A stretch of 64,000 bases of DNA from Gordonia amicalis NBRC 100051 = JCM 11271 (GTDB taxonomy: Bacteria > Actinomycetota > Actinomycetes > Mycobacteriales > Mycobacteriaceae): NCBI RefSeq assembly GCF_000332995.1, contig NZ_BANS01000037.1, positions 1 to 64,000 on the forward strand, in the 5' to 3' direction. Every line of letters begins with the position of its first letter. Positions within the stretch are counted from its first letter, which is position 1. Made by a program: the position numbers and the translations under genes. The notes beneath the pieces are model-generated. The model ran no database searches. It worked only from the letters and a program-made list of their open reading frames with translations, and had not been told where the DNA came from. Below, in pieces: positions 22,702 to 31,312 of this stretch.

Positions 22702-24126
22702 GTGACTCGGCGAACCAAGATTGTCTGCACCATGGGTCCGGCCACCTCCAGCGACGAACGCCTCAAGGAACTCGTCGCCAGCGGTATGGATGTGGCCCGG
22801 ATGAACTTCAGCCACGGCAAGCACGAGGACCATGCTGCCGTCTACGCACGTGTCCGCAAGGCCTCCGATGCGGCGGAGAAGGCCGTCGGCATCCTCGCCG
22901 ACCTGCAAGGACCCAAGATCCGGCTCGGTCGTTTCGACGGCTGCGACGGGGCGACCGTCTGGGAGACGGGTGAGGAGATCCGGATCACCGTCGACGATGT
23001 CGAGGGCACCCACGATCGCGTCTCCACCACCTACAAGCAGCTGTCGGAGGATGCGAGCCCGGGCGACCGGCTCCTCGTCGACGACGGCAAGGTCGGACTG
23101 ACGGTCTCGTCGATCGACGGCAACGATGTGGTCTGCACCGTCACCGAGGGTGGCCCGGTCAGCAACAACAAGGGTCTGTCGCTGCCGGGTATGAGCGTTT
23201 CGGTGCCCGCGCTGTCCGAGAAGGACATCGCGGACCTCGAGTTCGCACTCGGTCTCGGTGTCGACATGATCGCGCTGTCGTTCGTGCGCAGCCCGTCCGA
23301 CATCGAACTCGTCCACGAGGTCATGGATCGGGTGGGCCGCCGGGTGCCGGTCATCGCGAAGCTGGAGAAGCCGGAGGCCATCGAGAACCTCGAGGCCATC
23401 GTCCTGGCCTTCGACGCCATCATGGTCGCCCGCGGCGACCTCGGCGTCGAACTGCCGCTCGAGCAGGTGCCGCTCGTGCAGAAGCGGGCCATCCAGATGG
23501 CCCGCGAGAACGCCAAGCCGGTGATCGTCGCGACCCAGATGCTCGACTCGATGATCGAGAACTCGCGACCCACCCGCGCCGAGGCGTCCGACGTGGCCAA
23601 CGCCGTCCTCGACGGTGCGGACGCGGTGATGCTCTCCGGCGAGACCTCGGTGGGGAAGTACCCGCTCGAAACCGTCCGCACGATGGACCGCATCTGCCGG
23701 GCCGTCGAGTCCGGTCCGCGTGACGTGCCGCCGCTGTCGCATGTGCCCCGCACCAAGCGAGGCGTCATCTCCTACGCGGCCCGGGACATCGGCGAACGGC
23801 TCGAGGTGAAGGCACTCGTCGCGTTCACCCAGTCCGGCGACACCGTCCGGCGCCTCGCCCGGCTGCATTCGCGGCTGCCGCTGCTGGCCTTCACACCGAC
23901 GCAGGAGGTACGGAGTCAGCTCGCACTGAGCTGGGGCACGGAGACGTTCATCGTCAACAACGTCGACACCACCGACCACATGATCGACCAGGTCGACCAC
24001 CAGTTGCTGCGGATCGGCCGACTGTCCGAGGGTGACGTGGTGGTCATCGTGGCCGGCGCCCCACCCGGCACCGTCGGCTCCACCAACCTCATCCACGTCC
24101 ACCGCATCGGCGAGCAGGACCACTGA
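22702..24126 (+). CDS. pyk: pyruvate kinase
   Basis: Last step of glycolysis, PEP and ADP to pyruvate and ATP. 474 residues. N-terminal RTKIVCTMGPATSS, MNFSHGKHEDHA, the active-site segment VIAKLEKPEAIENLE and DLGVELPLEQVP are all typical. The C-terminal regulatory domain is complete. GTG start with a leaderless-type -10. Same position relative to lgt and tesB as pykA (Rv1617). Confidence 0.97.
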   Translation: MTRRTKIVCTMGPATSSDERLKELVASGMDVARMNFSHGKHEDHAAVYARVRKASDAAEKAVGILADLQGPKIRLGRFDGCDGATVWETGEEIRITVDDVEGTHDRVSTTYKQLSEDASPGDRLLVDDGKVGLTVSSIDGNDVVCTVTEGGPVSNNKGLSLPGMSVSVPALSEKDIADLEFALGLGVDMIALSFVRSPSDIELVHEVMDRVGRRVPVIAKLEKPEAIENLEAIVLAFDAIMVARGDLGVELPLEQVPLVQKRAIQMARENAKPVIVATQMLDSMIENSRPTRAEASDVANAVLDGADAVMLSGETSVGKYPLETVRTMDRICRAVESGPRDVPPLSHVPRTKRGVISYAARDIGERLEVKALVAFTQSGDTVRRLARLHSRLPLLAFTPTQEVRSQLALSWGTETFIVNNVDTTDHMIDQVDHQLLRIGRLSEGDVVVIVAGAPPGTVGSTNLIHVHRIGEQDH

Positions 24127-24165
24127 CAAGCACGACCACCGACACCGAGGCCCCCGGTCTGTCAC

Positions 24166-24171
24166 TAGGGT
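24166..24171 (+). promoter_or_regulatory. -10 element placing a leaderless start on tesB
   Basis: TAGGGT ends 7 nt before ATG 24179. This supports ATG 24179 over the in-frame GTG 24170, which would overlap the promoter element. Confidence 0.5.
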
Positions 24172-24178
24172 GAAGGCC

Positions 24179-25057
24179 ATGACCGTGGAACAGACCGGGG
24201 ATCTCGGCAAGCTGCTCGCACTGCTCGACGTGGAACGCCGCGACGAGGACGTGTTCATCGGACACCATCCGGAGCAGGTCACCGCACGCACCTTCGGCGG
24301 GCAGCTCCTCGGGCAGGGAGTGGTGGCCGCCTCCCGCAGCCTGACGCGCGGCAACCCGCCGATCCACGCGTTGCACGCACACTTCATCCGCGGCGGCGAC
24401 GTCACCAAACCGATGGAGTACCACGTCGACCGGTTCCGCGACGGCAAGTCCTTCGCCAATCGTCAGGTCACCGCCAAGCAGAACGGCGAAGAGATCTTCA
24501 CGATGCTGGTGGCCTTCCAGGACAATGCCGCCGGACTCGAGCATGCGGTGGAGATTCCGCAGGTGCCCTACCCGGAGGAATTGCCCACTCTCGGAGAGCA
24601 TTTCAAGGGATTCGAGGACCGGATCGCCACCTTCGTGAACGCCCTGCATCCGGTCGACATCCGGTTCGCGAATGATCCGAGCTGGAAGGCGAAGGAGGCG
24701 GGGCACAAGCTCACCGACAACCGGGTCTGGATGAAGGCCGACGGCGTGATGCCCGACGACCCCGTGATGCACGTCGCCGCAATGTGTTACGCCTCCGACA
24801 CCACGGTCCTCGACTCCATCATCACCACTCACGGACTGTCGTGGGGCATCGACCGGCTGTTCGCGGCGACCGTGAACCACTCGATGTGGTTCCATCGCGA
24901 GTTCCGATTCGACGACTGGTTGCTGTACGCGACGCGTTCGCCGGTGGCGACGGGTTCGCGCGGCATGGGATCGGGTCGATTCTGGATGCGGGACGGCACC
25001 CTCGCGACGTCGGTCGTGCAGGAAGCGTTGATCAAGTACTTCCCACCCAAGAAGTGA
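24179..25057 (+). CDS. tesB: acyl-CoA thioesterase II
   Basis: Hydrolyses acyl-CoA to free acid and CoA. 292 residues made of two hot-dog domains. The N-terminal part shows ARTFGGQLLGQGVVAASRSL and HSLHAHFIRGGD-like sequence (here HALHAHFIRGGD). The C-terminal part shows CYASDTTVLDSIITTHG with the catalytic Asp. The start is set by the -10 box at 24166. The position after pyk is the same as tesB1 (Rv1618). The 10-bp gap to the next gene suggests co-transcription. Confidence 0.93.
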   Translation: MTVEQTGDLGKLLALLDVERRDEDVFIGHHPEQVTARTFGGQLLGQGVVAASRSLTRGNPPIHALHAHFIRGGDVTKPMEYHVDRFRDGKSFANRQVTAKQNGEEIFTMLVAFQDNAAGLEHAVEIPQVPYPEELPTLGEHFKGFEDRIATFVNALHPVDIRFANDPSWKAKEAGHKLTDNRVWMKADGVMPDDPVMHVAAMCYASDTTVLDSIITTHGLSWGIDRLFAATVNHSMWFHREFRFDDWLLYATRSPVATGSRGMGSGRFWMRDGTLATSVVQEALIKYFPPKK

Positions 25058-25067
25058 CTTTTTCGAA

Positions 25068-25532
25068 ATGACTGCAGCCCAGGAGATGTGGCTCGATCCC
25101 GGCCCGCCACTCCCACGCCGGACCTGGCAGCGCAGGACTCGTCGACCGGTCATCGTCGGGACCACGCTTGCGATGGTGCTGTTCGCCGCCGTTGCGATCG
25201 GTGCCCTGCTGGTCGGACTCCTGACCACCCCGACGTTCACGGCGAAGGGCGGCGTCGTCGCCGATTGCGCAACGGAGGTCGCGGCGCTGCCCGACGGCGG
25301 ACGCATCGTCCGCGGCGCGCAGGTCGCGATCTACGACGCCGCCGGCGGTGAGGTCGCCGTCACCTCGCTCGACCGCTTCCTGCGCGCGGACGAGGGGTGC
25401 CAACTGACCTTCGAGGTCGACGGCGTGACGTTCACCGACGCCGGCTATGTCGTCCGGGTCGGCGATCGTTTCTCCCAACCGGTCTCCACGTCCGCCCTCC
25501 AAGAGGGTGCGGTGCTCCGGTCCCTCGCCTGA
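25068..25532 (+). CDS. single-pass membrane protein of unknown function
   Basis: 154 residues. A basic, cytoplasmic-looking N-terminus (RRTWQRRTRR) precedes one transmembrane helix (about 29-50, IVGTTLAMVLFAAVAIGALL). The rest is an exported domain with two cysteines (ADCATEV and DEGCQLTF) that could form a disulphide, and a strand-rich C-terminus. No known motif. It begins 10 bp after tesB and appears to be its operon partner. Function not recognised. Confidence 0.7.
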   Translation: MTAAQEMWLDPGPPLPRRTWQRRTRRPVIVGTTLAMVLFAAVAIGALLVGLLTTPTFTAKGGVVADCATEVAALPDGGRIVRGAQVAIYDAAGGEVAVTSLDRFLRADEGCQLTFEVDGVTFTDAGYVVRVGDRFSQPVSTSALQEGAVLRSLA

Positions 25533-25721
25533 GTTCCGCCGACCCGTCGCGACATGGGCCGCAGTTGTCCGGACAGCCGGTGAACGCCGGGTTAAACTGC
25601 GCCGGATCATTGTTGGGCCCGGACCCGTTGTGTCGACTGCATCTTCGACGCTCCGCGTGCAGACGGGCCGCGATGTCGCCCGGCGTTCCCGGCTGCGACG
25701 TCCGACGGTAAGGGAGTGTGC

Positions 25722-27710
25722 GTGGAGTACAGCATCGACTGGGGCAACGAGGTGTGGGCGAGCCTGAAATGGCTGGCCATCGCTTTCGGGATCTCCGCCG
25801 TCGCGATGCTCGTCATCGGTCTTCTCCTCGCCCGGTTCAGCCGGTGGGGTAGACCGCTCTGGCGCGTCATCGGCGGATTCTTCACCGAGCCCGGCACGCG
25901 ACTCAAGGCCTGGGGGCTCGCTGCGATACTCACTCTGCTCGCCCTGATGGGTGTGCGGGTGACGGTGCTGTTCTCGTATTTCAGCAATGACCTCTACACC
26001 GGCCTGCAGACCGCGGCCGAGGGATTGGCGGCGGGCGGTCCGCAAGGTGCCGACCTGCTCCAGATGGGCAAGGACGCGTTCTGGCACTCGATGGTGGTGT
26101 TCGCGATCCTCGCGTCGCTCCACGTGGTGCGCACCATGATCGAGATCTACGTCGGGGCCGCATTCGAGATCAACCTCCGCCGCTGGATGACCGCCGGGGC
26201 AGCGGCGGACTGGATGAACGGCCGTGCCTTCTACCGCAATCGTTTCGTCGACCTCAGTGCGGGACTCATGCGGCGCAGGTGGTTCCGGCGTGCGCCGCAG
26301 CCCTCGCGCAAGCCGATCGACATCCATCCCGGGGTCGACAACCCCGATCAGCGCATCCAGGCCGACATCACCAACGTCGCCTCCGTCGGAACTTCGTTGC
26401 TCTGGGGTGGTGGCGGTTCGTCGACCAACGGTGTGCTCACGGCGATCGCCTCGATCGTGTCCTTCTCGAAGATCCTGTGGGATCTGTCGGGGCCGGTGAC
26501 GCTCCTCGGGGTCGAGATCCCACGGATGATGATGTGGCTGGTTTTCGTGTACGTGCTGGTGACGAGCGTCGTGGCGTTTGCCATCGGTCGACCGCTCATC
26601 CGTCTCAACTTCTGGAACGAGCGGCTCACCGCGAATTTCCGATACGCCCTCGTCCGGGTCCGTGACAGTGCGGAGAACATCGCGTTCTATCGCGGCGAAC
26701 GGGTCGAACACTCCGGACTGATGACCCGGTTCGCGGCGGTCATCAGGAACTACTGGCAGATCATCCATGTCCAGATGGCATTCGTCGGCTGGAACTTCAG
26801 CGTCAGCCAACTCGCGGTGGTGTTCCCGTATCTGGTGCAGATCCCGCGGTTCTTCGACGGCCAGATCAAGCTCGGCGACATGCAGCAGACGGCGTCGGCC
26901 TTCGGCGAGATGCACGACGCACTCTCCTTCTTCCGGACCGCGTATGACGACTTCACCGGTCTGCGCGCGTCGATCATCCGTCTCGACGGGTTGGCCGACG
27001 CCGACGCCGACGTCAAGTCGCGAGCCATGCCCGAGATCACGACCACCGATCGGGAACGGGCAGTGCGTCTCGCCGACATCGACGTGAACACCCCGAGCGG
27101 CGACGAGCTGATCCGCGCACTCAACGTCTCTCTCGATCCCGGTGACGCGCTGGTCGTCAAGGGCCGTTCGGGTTCGGGCAAGACCACTCTCCTGCGGGGA
27201 CTGGCCGGCCTGTGGCCGTTCATCGACGGCGAGTTCACCCGCCCGCCGGGTGACCACACCCTGTTCCTCTCGCAGATGCCCTACATCCCGCTGGGTGATC
27301 TGAGGACCGCGGTCGCCTATCCGGCGCTTCCCGACGACGTCGGCGACGACGCCGTCAAGCGGGCCCTGGAGAAGGTGTTCCTGCCGCATCTCGTCGACCG
27401 TCTGCACGATGAGGAGGACTGGGCCAAAGTGCTCTCGCCGGGCGAGCAGCAGCGCGTCGCGTTCGCTCGCATCCTGCTTACGAAACCGCAGGCGGTGTTC
27501 ATGGACGAGGCGACCTCGGCGGTCGACGAGGGTCTCGAATACGCGCTGTACCAACTGATCCGGACCGAGCTCCCGGAGACGATCCTGGTGTCGGTCAGCC
27601 ACCGGAGCACCACCGATCAGCACCACACCGAAGTGCTGGAACTGACCGGTGGAGGGGCGTGGACGTTGTCGCCGATCGACTCGAGTCTTTCGCTAGACAA
27701 ACAGTCGTGA
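25722..27710 (+). CDS. bacA: BacA/SbmA-like ABC transporter (membrane and ATPase fused)
   Basis: 662 residues: six or so membrane helices, then an ATPase domain with Walker A GRSGSGKTTLL (near 482), signature LSPGEQQRVAFARI (near 571) and Walker B AVFMDEATSAVD. The segment ALVRVRDSAENIAFYRGERV and the overall order follow M. tuberculosis Rv1819c closely. Rv1819c is an importer of vitamin B12 and other hydrophilic solutes including bleomycin. GTG 25722 is preferred to GTG 25716 because the AAGGGA site is 7 nt upstream of the former and only 1 nt from the latter. Substrate here is inferred. Confidence 0.85.
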   Translation: MEYSIDWGNEVWASLKWLAIAFGISAVAMLVIGLLLARFSRWGRPLWRVIGGFFTEPGTRLKAWGLAAILTLLALMGVRVTVLFSYFSNDLYTGLQTAAEGLAAGGPQGADLLQMGKDAFWHSMVVFAILASLHVVRTMIEIYVGAAFEINLRRWMTAGAAADWMNGRAFYRNRFVDLSAGLMRRRWFRRAPQPSRKPIDIHPGVDNPDQRIQADITNVASVGTSLLWGGGGSSTNGVLTAIASIVSFSKILWDLSGPVTLLGVEIPRMMMWLVFVYVLVTSVVAFAIGRPLIRLNFWNERLTANFRYALVRVRDSAENIAFYRGERVEHSGLMTRFAAVIRNYWQIIHVQMAFVGWNFSVSQLAVVFPYLVQIPRFFDGQIKLGDMQQTASAFGEMHDALSFFRTAYDDFTGLRASIIRLDGLADADADVKSRAMPEITTTDRERAVRLADIDVNTPSGDELIRALNVSLDPGDALVVKGRSGSGKTTLLRGLAGLWPFIDGEFTRPPGDHTLFLSQMPYIPLGDLRTAVAYPALPDDVGDDAVKRALEKVFLPHLVDRLHDEEDWAKVLSPGEQQRVAFARILLTKPQAVFMDEATSAVDEGLEYALYQLIRTELPETILVSVSHRSTTDQHHTEVLELTGGGAWTLSPIDSSLSLDKQS

Positions 27711-27820
27711 CCTGCATCTTTCGATCTGGTCACCGTTTGCCGTGAACGGATCCTGATAACTGCGACCCCTCGCTAGTGTGACGTGTACCACATCCATCGC
27801 TTTGGCGACTCGAGGACCAG

Positions 27821-29659
27821 ATGACCGCAACAGACCTGATCACCTTTCCCCATGAGACCGGTGTCGACGTGTCGACGATTCCGGCCGCGTTCCAGCAGAC
27901 GGTCACGGTCCGTCCGGACGCCGTGGCGATCCGTACCGTCGGCGGTGCCCAGCAGATCACCTGGTCGCAGTACGCCACCCGGGTCGAGGCGATCGCCGGT
28001 GGACTCGCGGCGCTCGGCGTCGGCAGGGGCGACACCATCGGCATCATGCTGACCAATCGGCCGGAGTTCCACTTGGTGGACACCGCGGCACTGCACCTCG
28101 GTGCGGTCCCGTTCTCGATCTACAACACGAGCTCGTCCGACCAGATCGAGTACCTGTTCGGCAACGCCGAGAACTCGGTGGTGATCACCGAGCAGAAGTT
28201 CCTGCCGGTGATCACATCGGCGAACACCGGCGTCGAACGCATCATCGTCGTCGATGGGGTGGCCGCCGACACGATCTCGCTCGACGACGTCGAACGCACG
28301 CCGCCACCCGATGGGTTCGATTTCACCGCGTCGTGGCAGGCGGTGGAACCCGAAGACCTGGCGACCCTGATCTACACGTCCGGGACCACAGGTCCGCCGA
28401 AAGGCGTCGAGATCACCCACCGCAACATGGTCGCGGAGATGGCTGCGCTGGCGGAGAAGGTCGACGTGGGGTTCGACGACCGCTCGATCTCCTATCTGCC
28501 GGCCGCGCACATCGCCGATCGGGTGTCGTCGCATGCGGCGAACATCATGCGCGGCATGCAGATCACCACGGTGTCGGACCCGCGCGAGATCGCCGCGGCG
28601 TTGCCCGAAGTGCACCCGACGTTCATCTTCGGGGTCCCGCGGGTGTGGCAGAAGATCCGGGCCGGCGTCGAGGCGAAGGTCGCCGAGGAGTCCAGTCCGG
28701 TGAAGAGAGTGCTTGCCGGTTGGGCCTTCGGCGTGGGAGCAGCCGGTGTTCAGGCACAGATCGACGGCAAGGGGCTGGGTGTCCTCGCCAGGGCTCAGCG
28801 TGGCCTCGCTGACCGGTTGGTGCTGCACAAGGTGCGTGCCGCGCTCGGACTGGACCAGCTCAAGTTCGCCGGCTCGGGTGCCGCAGCGATCCCACCCGAG
28901 GTGCTGAAGTTCTTCCTGGGCTTGGGAATCCCGATTCTCGAGGTGTGGGGGATGTCGGAGACCACCGGTGTGTCGACGATGACCACGCCCGACAACCTCA
29001 AGATCGGCACCGTCGGCCCACCGATACGTGGCATGGAGGTCAGAATCGCCGACGACGGTGAGCTGTTCGTCCGCGGCCCCGTGGTGATGCGCGGATACCG
29101 TGGGCAACCCGAGAAGACGGCGGAGGCGATCGACGCCGACGGTTGGCTGTCGACCGGTGACATCGCGAAGATCGACGACGACGGCAACGTCATCATCGTC
29201 GACCGCAAGAAAGAACTCATCATCAACGAGTCCGGAAAGAACATGTCGCCCACCAACATCGAGAACGCGATGAAGGCGGCGTCGTCGTTGATCAGTCAGG
29301 TGGCCGCGATCGGCGATGCGAAGCCGTATGTCTCCGCGCTGGTCGTGCTCGACCCGGAGGTCGTGGCGGCGCGCGCCGAGAAGCTGAATCTGCCCGACGC
29401 CGACCTCACCGAACTGTCCGTGCATCCCGAGATCGTGGACGAGGTCTCGGCCGCCATTCGTACTGCCAACAGAAGGCTGTCCCGCGTGGAGCAGGTCAAG
29501 CGGTTCACCATCGTCCCCGTCACGTGGGATCCGGGCGGGGATGAACTGACACCGACGATGAAGCTGCGCCGCGCTCCGATCGCCACGAAGTACGCGGCCG
29601 AGATCGGTGCCCTGTACGAACCGCAGCCGGGTGACGCCGTAGTGGATCTGCGGTCATGA
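27821..29659 (+). CDS. long-chain fatty-acid-CoA ligase (FadD11/FadD15 type)
   Basis: AMP-forming acyl-CoA ligase, 612 residues. The ATP/AMP signature is TLIYTSGTTGPPKGVEITHR; later motifs are VWGMSETTGVSTM, GWLSTGDIAKIDDDGN and the C-terminal lysine region PTMKLRRAPI. The insert between the halves and the total length suit the long-chain FadD15-like group. ATG 27821 has a GAGGA site. Its stop overlaps the next gene by 4 bp. It would activate fatty acids for beta-oxidation or lipid synthesis; chain length is not deducible. Confidence 0.88.
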   Translation: MTATDLITFPHETGVDVSTIPAAFQQTVTVRPDAVAIRTVGGAQQITWSQYATRVEAIAGGLAALGVGRGDTIGIMLTNRPEFHLVDTAALHLGAVPFSIYNTSSSDQIEYLFGNAENSVVITEQKFLPVITSANTGVERIIVVDGVAADTISLDDVERTPPPDGFDFTASWQAVEPEDLATLIYTSGTTGPPKGVEITHRNMVAEMAALAEKVDVGFDDRSISYLPAAHIADRVSSHAANIMRGMQITTVSDPREIAAALPEVHPTFIFGVPRVWQKIRAGVEAKVAEESSPVKRVLAGWAFGVGAAGVQAQIDGKGLGVLARAQRGLADRLVLHKVRAALGLDQLKFAGSGAAAIPPEVLKFFLGLGIPILEVWGMSETTGVSTMTTPDNLKIGTVGPPIRGMEVRIADDGELFVRGPVVMRGYRGQPEKTAEAIDADGWLSTGDIAKIDDDGNVIIVDRKKELIINESGKNMSPTNIENAMKAASSLISQVAAIGDAKPYVSALVVLDPEVVAARAEKLNLPDADLTELSVHPEIVDEVSAAIRTANRRLSRVEQVKRFTIVPVTWDPGGDELTPTMKLRRAPIATKYAAEIGALYEPQPGDAVVDLRS

Positions 29660-30105
29660 CCGCCGCCGCTGATCGTGATCAGGCCCCTGATCGTGAACTG
29701 GGTCCGGTCGACTACATCGTCGTCGAATGGGCCGGTCGGGAACCCACCGGTGAGGCGTTGCCCTACCTGATGGACCTGATCGACCGCGGGATCGTGCGGC
29801 TCATCGACATCGTTTTCCTGACCAAGGGGGCCGACGGGGCCGTCGCCGAGGTCGAGATCGGGGAACTGGGTGTGGAGTTCGCGATCTTCGACGGAGCGGC
29901 GACGTCGATTCTCGATGACACCGACATCGCCGAGGCGGCCACTGCGATCGAACCGGGTTCCAGTGCAGCGGTTCTCGTGTGGGAGAACCTGTGGGCCGCT
30001 CCGTTCGCCACGGCGGTGCGCAACAACGGTGGGCGCGTGGTCGCATCGGGCCGGATTCCGGTCGACGCGCTCCTCGAATCGCTCGACGCGATCGAGCGAT
30101 CGTGA
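29656..30105 (+). CDS. DUF6325-type small cytoplasmic protein
   Basis: 149 residues. DYIVVEWAGREPTGEALPYL, then LIDRGIVRLIDIVFLTKGADG, are typical of a small actinobacterial family (DUF6325, formerly grouped with DUF1269). No catalytic residues are known. ATG 29656 overlaps the acyl-CoA ligase stop. It is followed by a SHOCT-domain gene, and these two families are often neighbours. Function unknown. Confidence 0.7.
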   Translation: MTAAADRDQAPDRELGPVDYIVVEWAGREPTGEALPYLMDLIDRGIVRLIDIVFLTKGADGAVAEVEIGELGVEFAIFDGAATSILDDTDIAEAATAIEPGSSAAVLVWENLWAAPFATAVRNNGGRVVASGRIPVDALLESLDAIERS

Positions 30106-30145
30106 TCGTCTCGACAGCCCTGACGGGCCAGAGAGGAACAGTGTC

Positions 30146-30481
30146 ATGCCAGGTCTGATCCGCGGGGTCGCCCGCACGGCCGTCATCTCCGGGACCGCCA
30201 CCGCGGTGAGCAATCGGGTGTCGCGGCGTCAGGCGAGCCGCTGGGCGCAACAGGGGACTGTCACCCAGCAGGACCCGAGTGCGCAGCGATATCCCGAACC
30301 GCAGTACGCCCCGACGCCGTATCCCGAATCACCGCCACCGCCGCAACCACCGCAACCGCCCGCGCAGTCGACCGGTATGGACACGATCGCGGCGCTGAAG
30401 GAACTCGGTGCGCTCTACCAGCAGGGCATCCTCACCGAGGCGGAGTTCGCCGCGCAGAAGGCGAAGATCCTCGGGACGTGA
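30146..30481 (+). CDS. SHOCT-domain protein
   Basis: 111 residues. The N-terminus is basic and small (LIRGVARTAVISGTATAVSN), the middle is Pro/Gln-rich, and the C-terminus is a SHOCT motif (LKELGALYQQGILTEAEFAA then QKAKIL). SHOCT motifs mediate oligomerisation or membrane association. It pairs with the DUF6325 gene 40 bp upstream and converges with eutC, only 21 bp between stops. Confidence 0.8.
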   Translation: MPGLIRGVARTAVISGTATAVSNRVSRRQASRWAQQGTVTQQDPSAQRYPEPQYAPTPYPESPPPPQPPQPPAQSTGMDTIAALKELGALYQQGILTEAEFAAQKAKILGT

Positions 30482-30502
30482 GGGCGGGGAGCGATCGCGG
30501 GA

Positions 30503-31312
30503 TCACGAGGTCTCGATGGTGAGATCGTCTGCGTCGCCGATGTTCTCCTGTGCGGCCCGACGCGAGGTGTCCTTGAGGGCCACTCCTGATCGGCCGAGTC
30601 TCCGCGCGCCGTCGACGAGGGCCGCGGTGATCCGTGCGGCGACGTCGTAGTGCAATCCGTCCGGCGGGTGGATGTTGGAGATGCAGTTGCGGTCGGCGTC
30701 GGTGCGTCCGGGACGGGGCAGATGGGTCAGATAGATGCCGAGGCTGTCGGCAACCGAGAGTCCCGGTCGCTCACCGATGATCACGATGAGGGTCGTCACG
30801 CCGAGGGCCTCGCCGATGTGGTCGCCGAGCGCGACGCGCGCCTGCGTGGCGATCACCGGCGGCGCCATCGTGTAACGGCCGTCGAGGGCATCGACGAGTG
30901 CGGCCACCAGACCGTGTCCGTGATCGGCGACCGCGCGCGGGGACAGGCCATCCGCGATGACGATGCCGATGTCGGCGCCGGATTCGGTGAGCGCCGACAG
31001 GTCCTCGGGCGTCCGGCCGAGGTCGGGTCTGCGCAGATACTCGCCGCGGTCCGAGGCCCGGCTCGTGACGATGACCGGACGACCGAGTCCGAGTTCGGCG
31101 AGCGACGCGGCGATGGCGTCGGCGTCGAGGGGTTCGTGGACGGCATCCCGTGCTGCTGCGTGTGCGGCCTGGAACTCCAGGACGCGACGTGACGGCAGGG
31201 AGTTACCGGCACGCCCGAGGCCGATGCGCGCCTGTGTGGTTCGACGCATCGACGCCCAGATGTCGTCGCCGCCGGCGAGTTCCGCCGGCTGTGACTGCTC
31301 CGGTGTGCTCAT
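30503..31312 (-). CDS. eutC: ethanolamine ammonia-lyase, small subunit
   Basis: 269 residues. Partner of EutB in the adenosylcobalamin-dependent conversion of ethanolamine to acetaldehyde and ammonia. Family segments: ARIGLGRAGNSLPSRRVLEF, VIVTSRASDRGEYLRRPDLG, VIIGERPGLSVADSLGIYL and CISNIHPPDGLHYDVAA. ATG 31312 overlaps the eutB TGA (ATGA), fitting the tight 1:1 complex. The reading frame continues upstream inside eutB, but that is out of register with known proteins. Confidence 0.95.
   Translation of the reverse strand: MSTPEQSQPAELAGGDDIWASMRRTTQARIGLGRAGNSLPSRRVLEFQAAHAAARDAVHEPLDADAIAASLAELGLGRPVIVTSRASDRGEYLRRPDLGRTPEDLSALTESGADIGIVIADGLSPRAVADHGHGLVAALVDALDGRYTMAPPVIATQARVALGDHIGEALGVTTLIVIIGERPGLSVADSLGIYLTHLPRPGRTDADRNCISNIHPPDGLHYDVAARITAALVDGARRLGRSGVALKDTSRRAAQENIGDADDLTIETS

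Noticed and set aside
25032..27626. 864-codon open frame antisense to bacA
   Set aside because: It is His/Asp/Arg-rich shadow sequence with no domain. The plus-strand transporter has intact Walker motifs.
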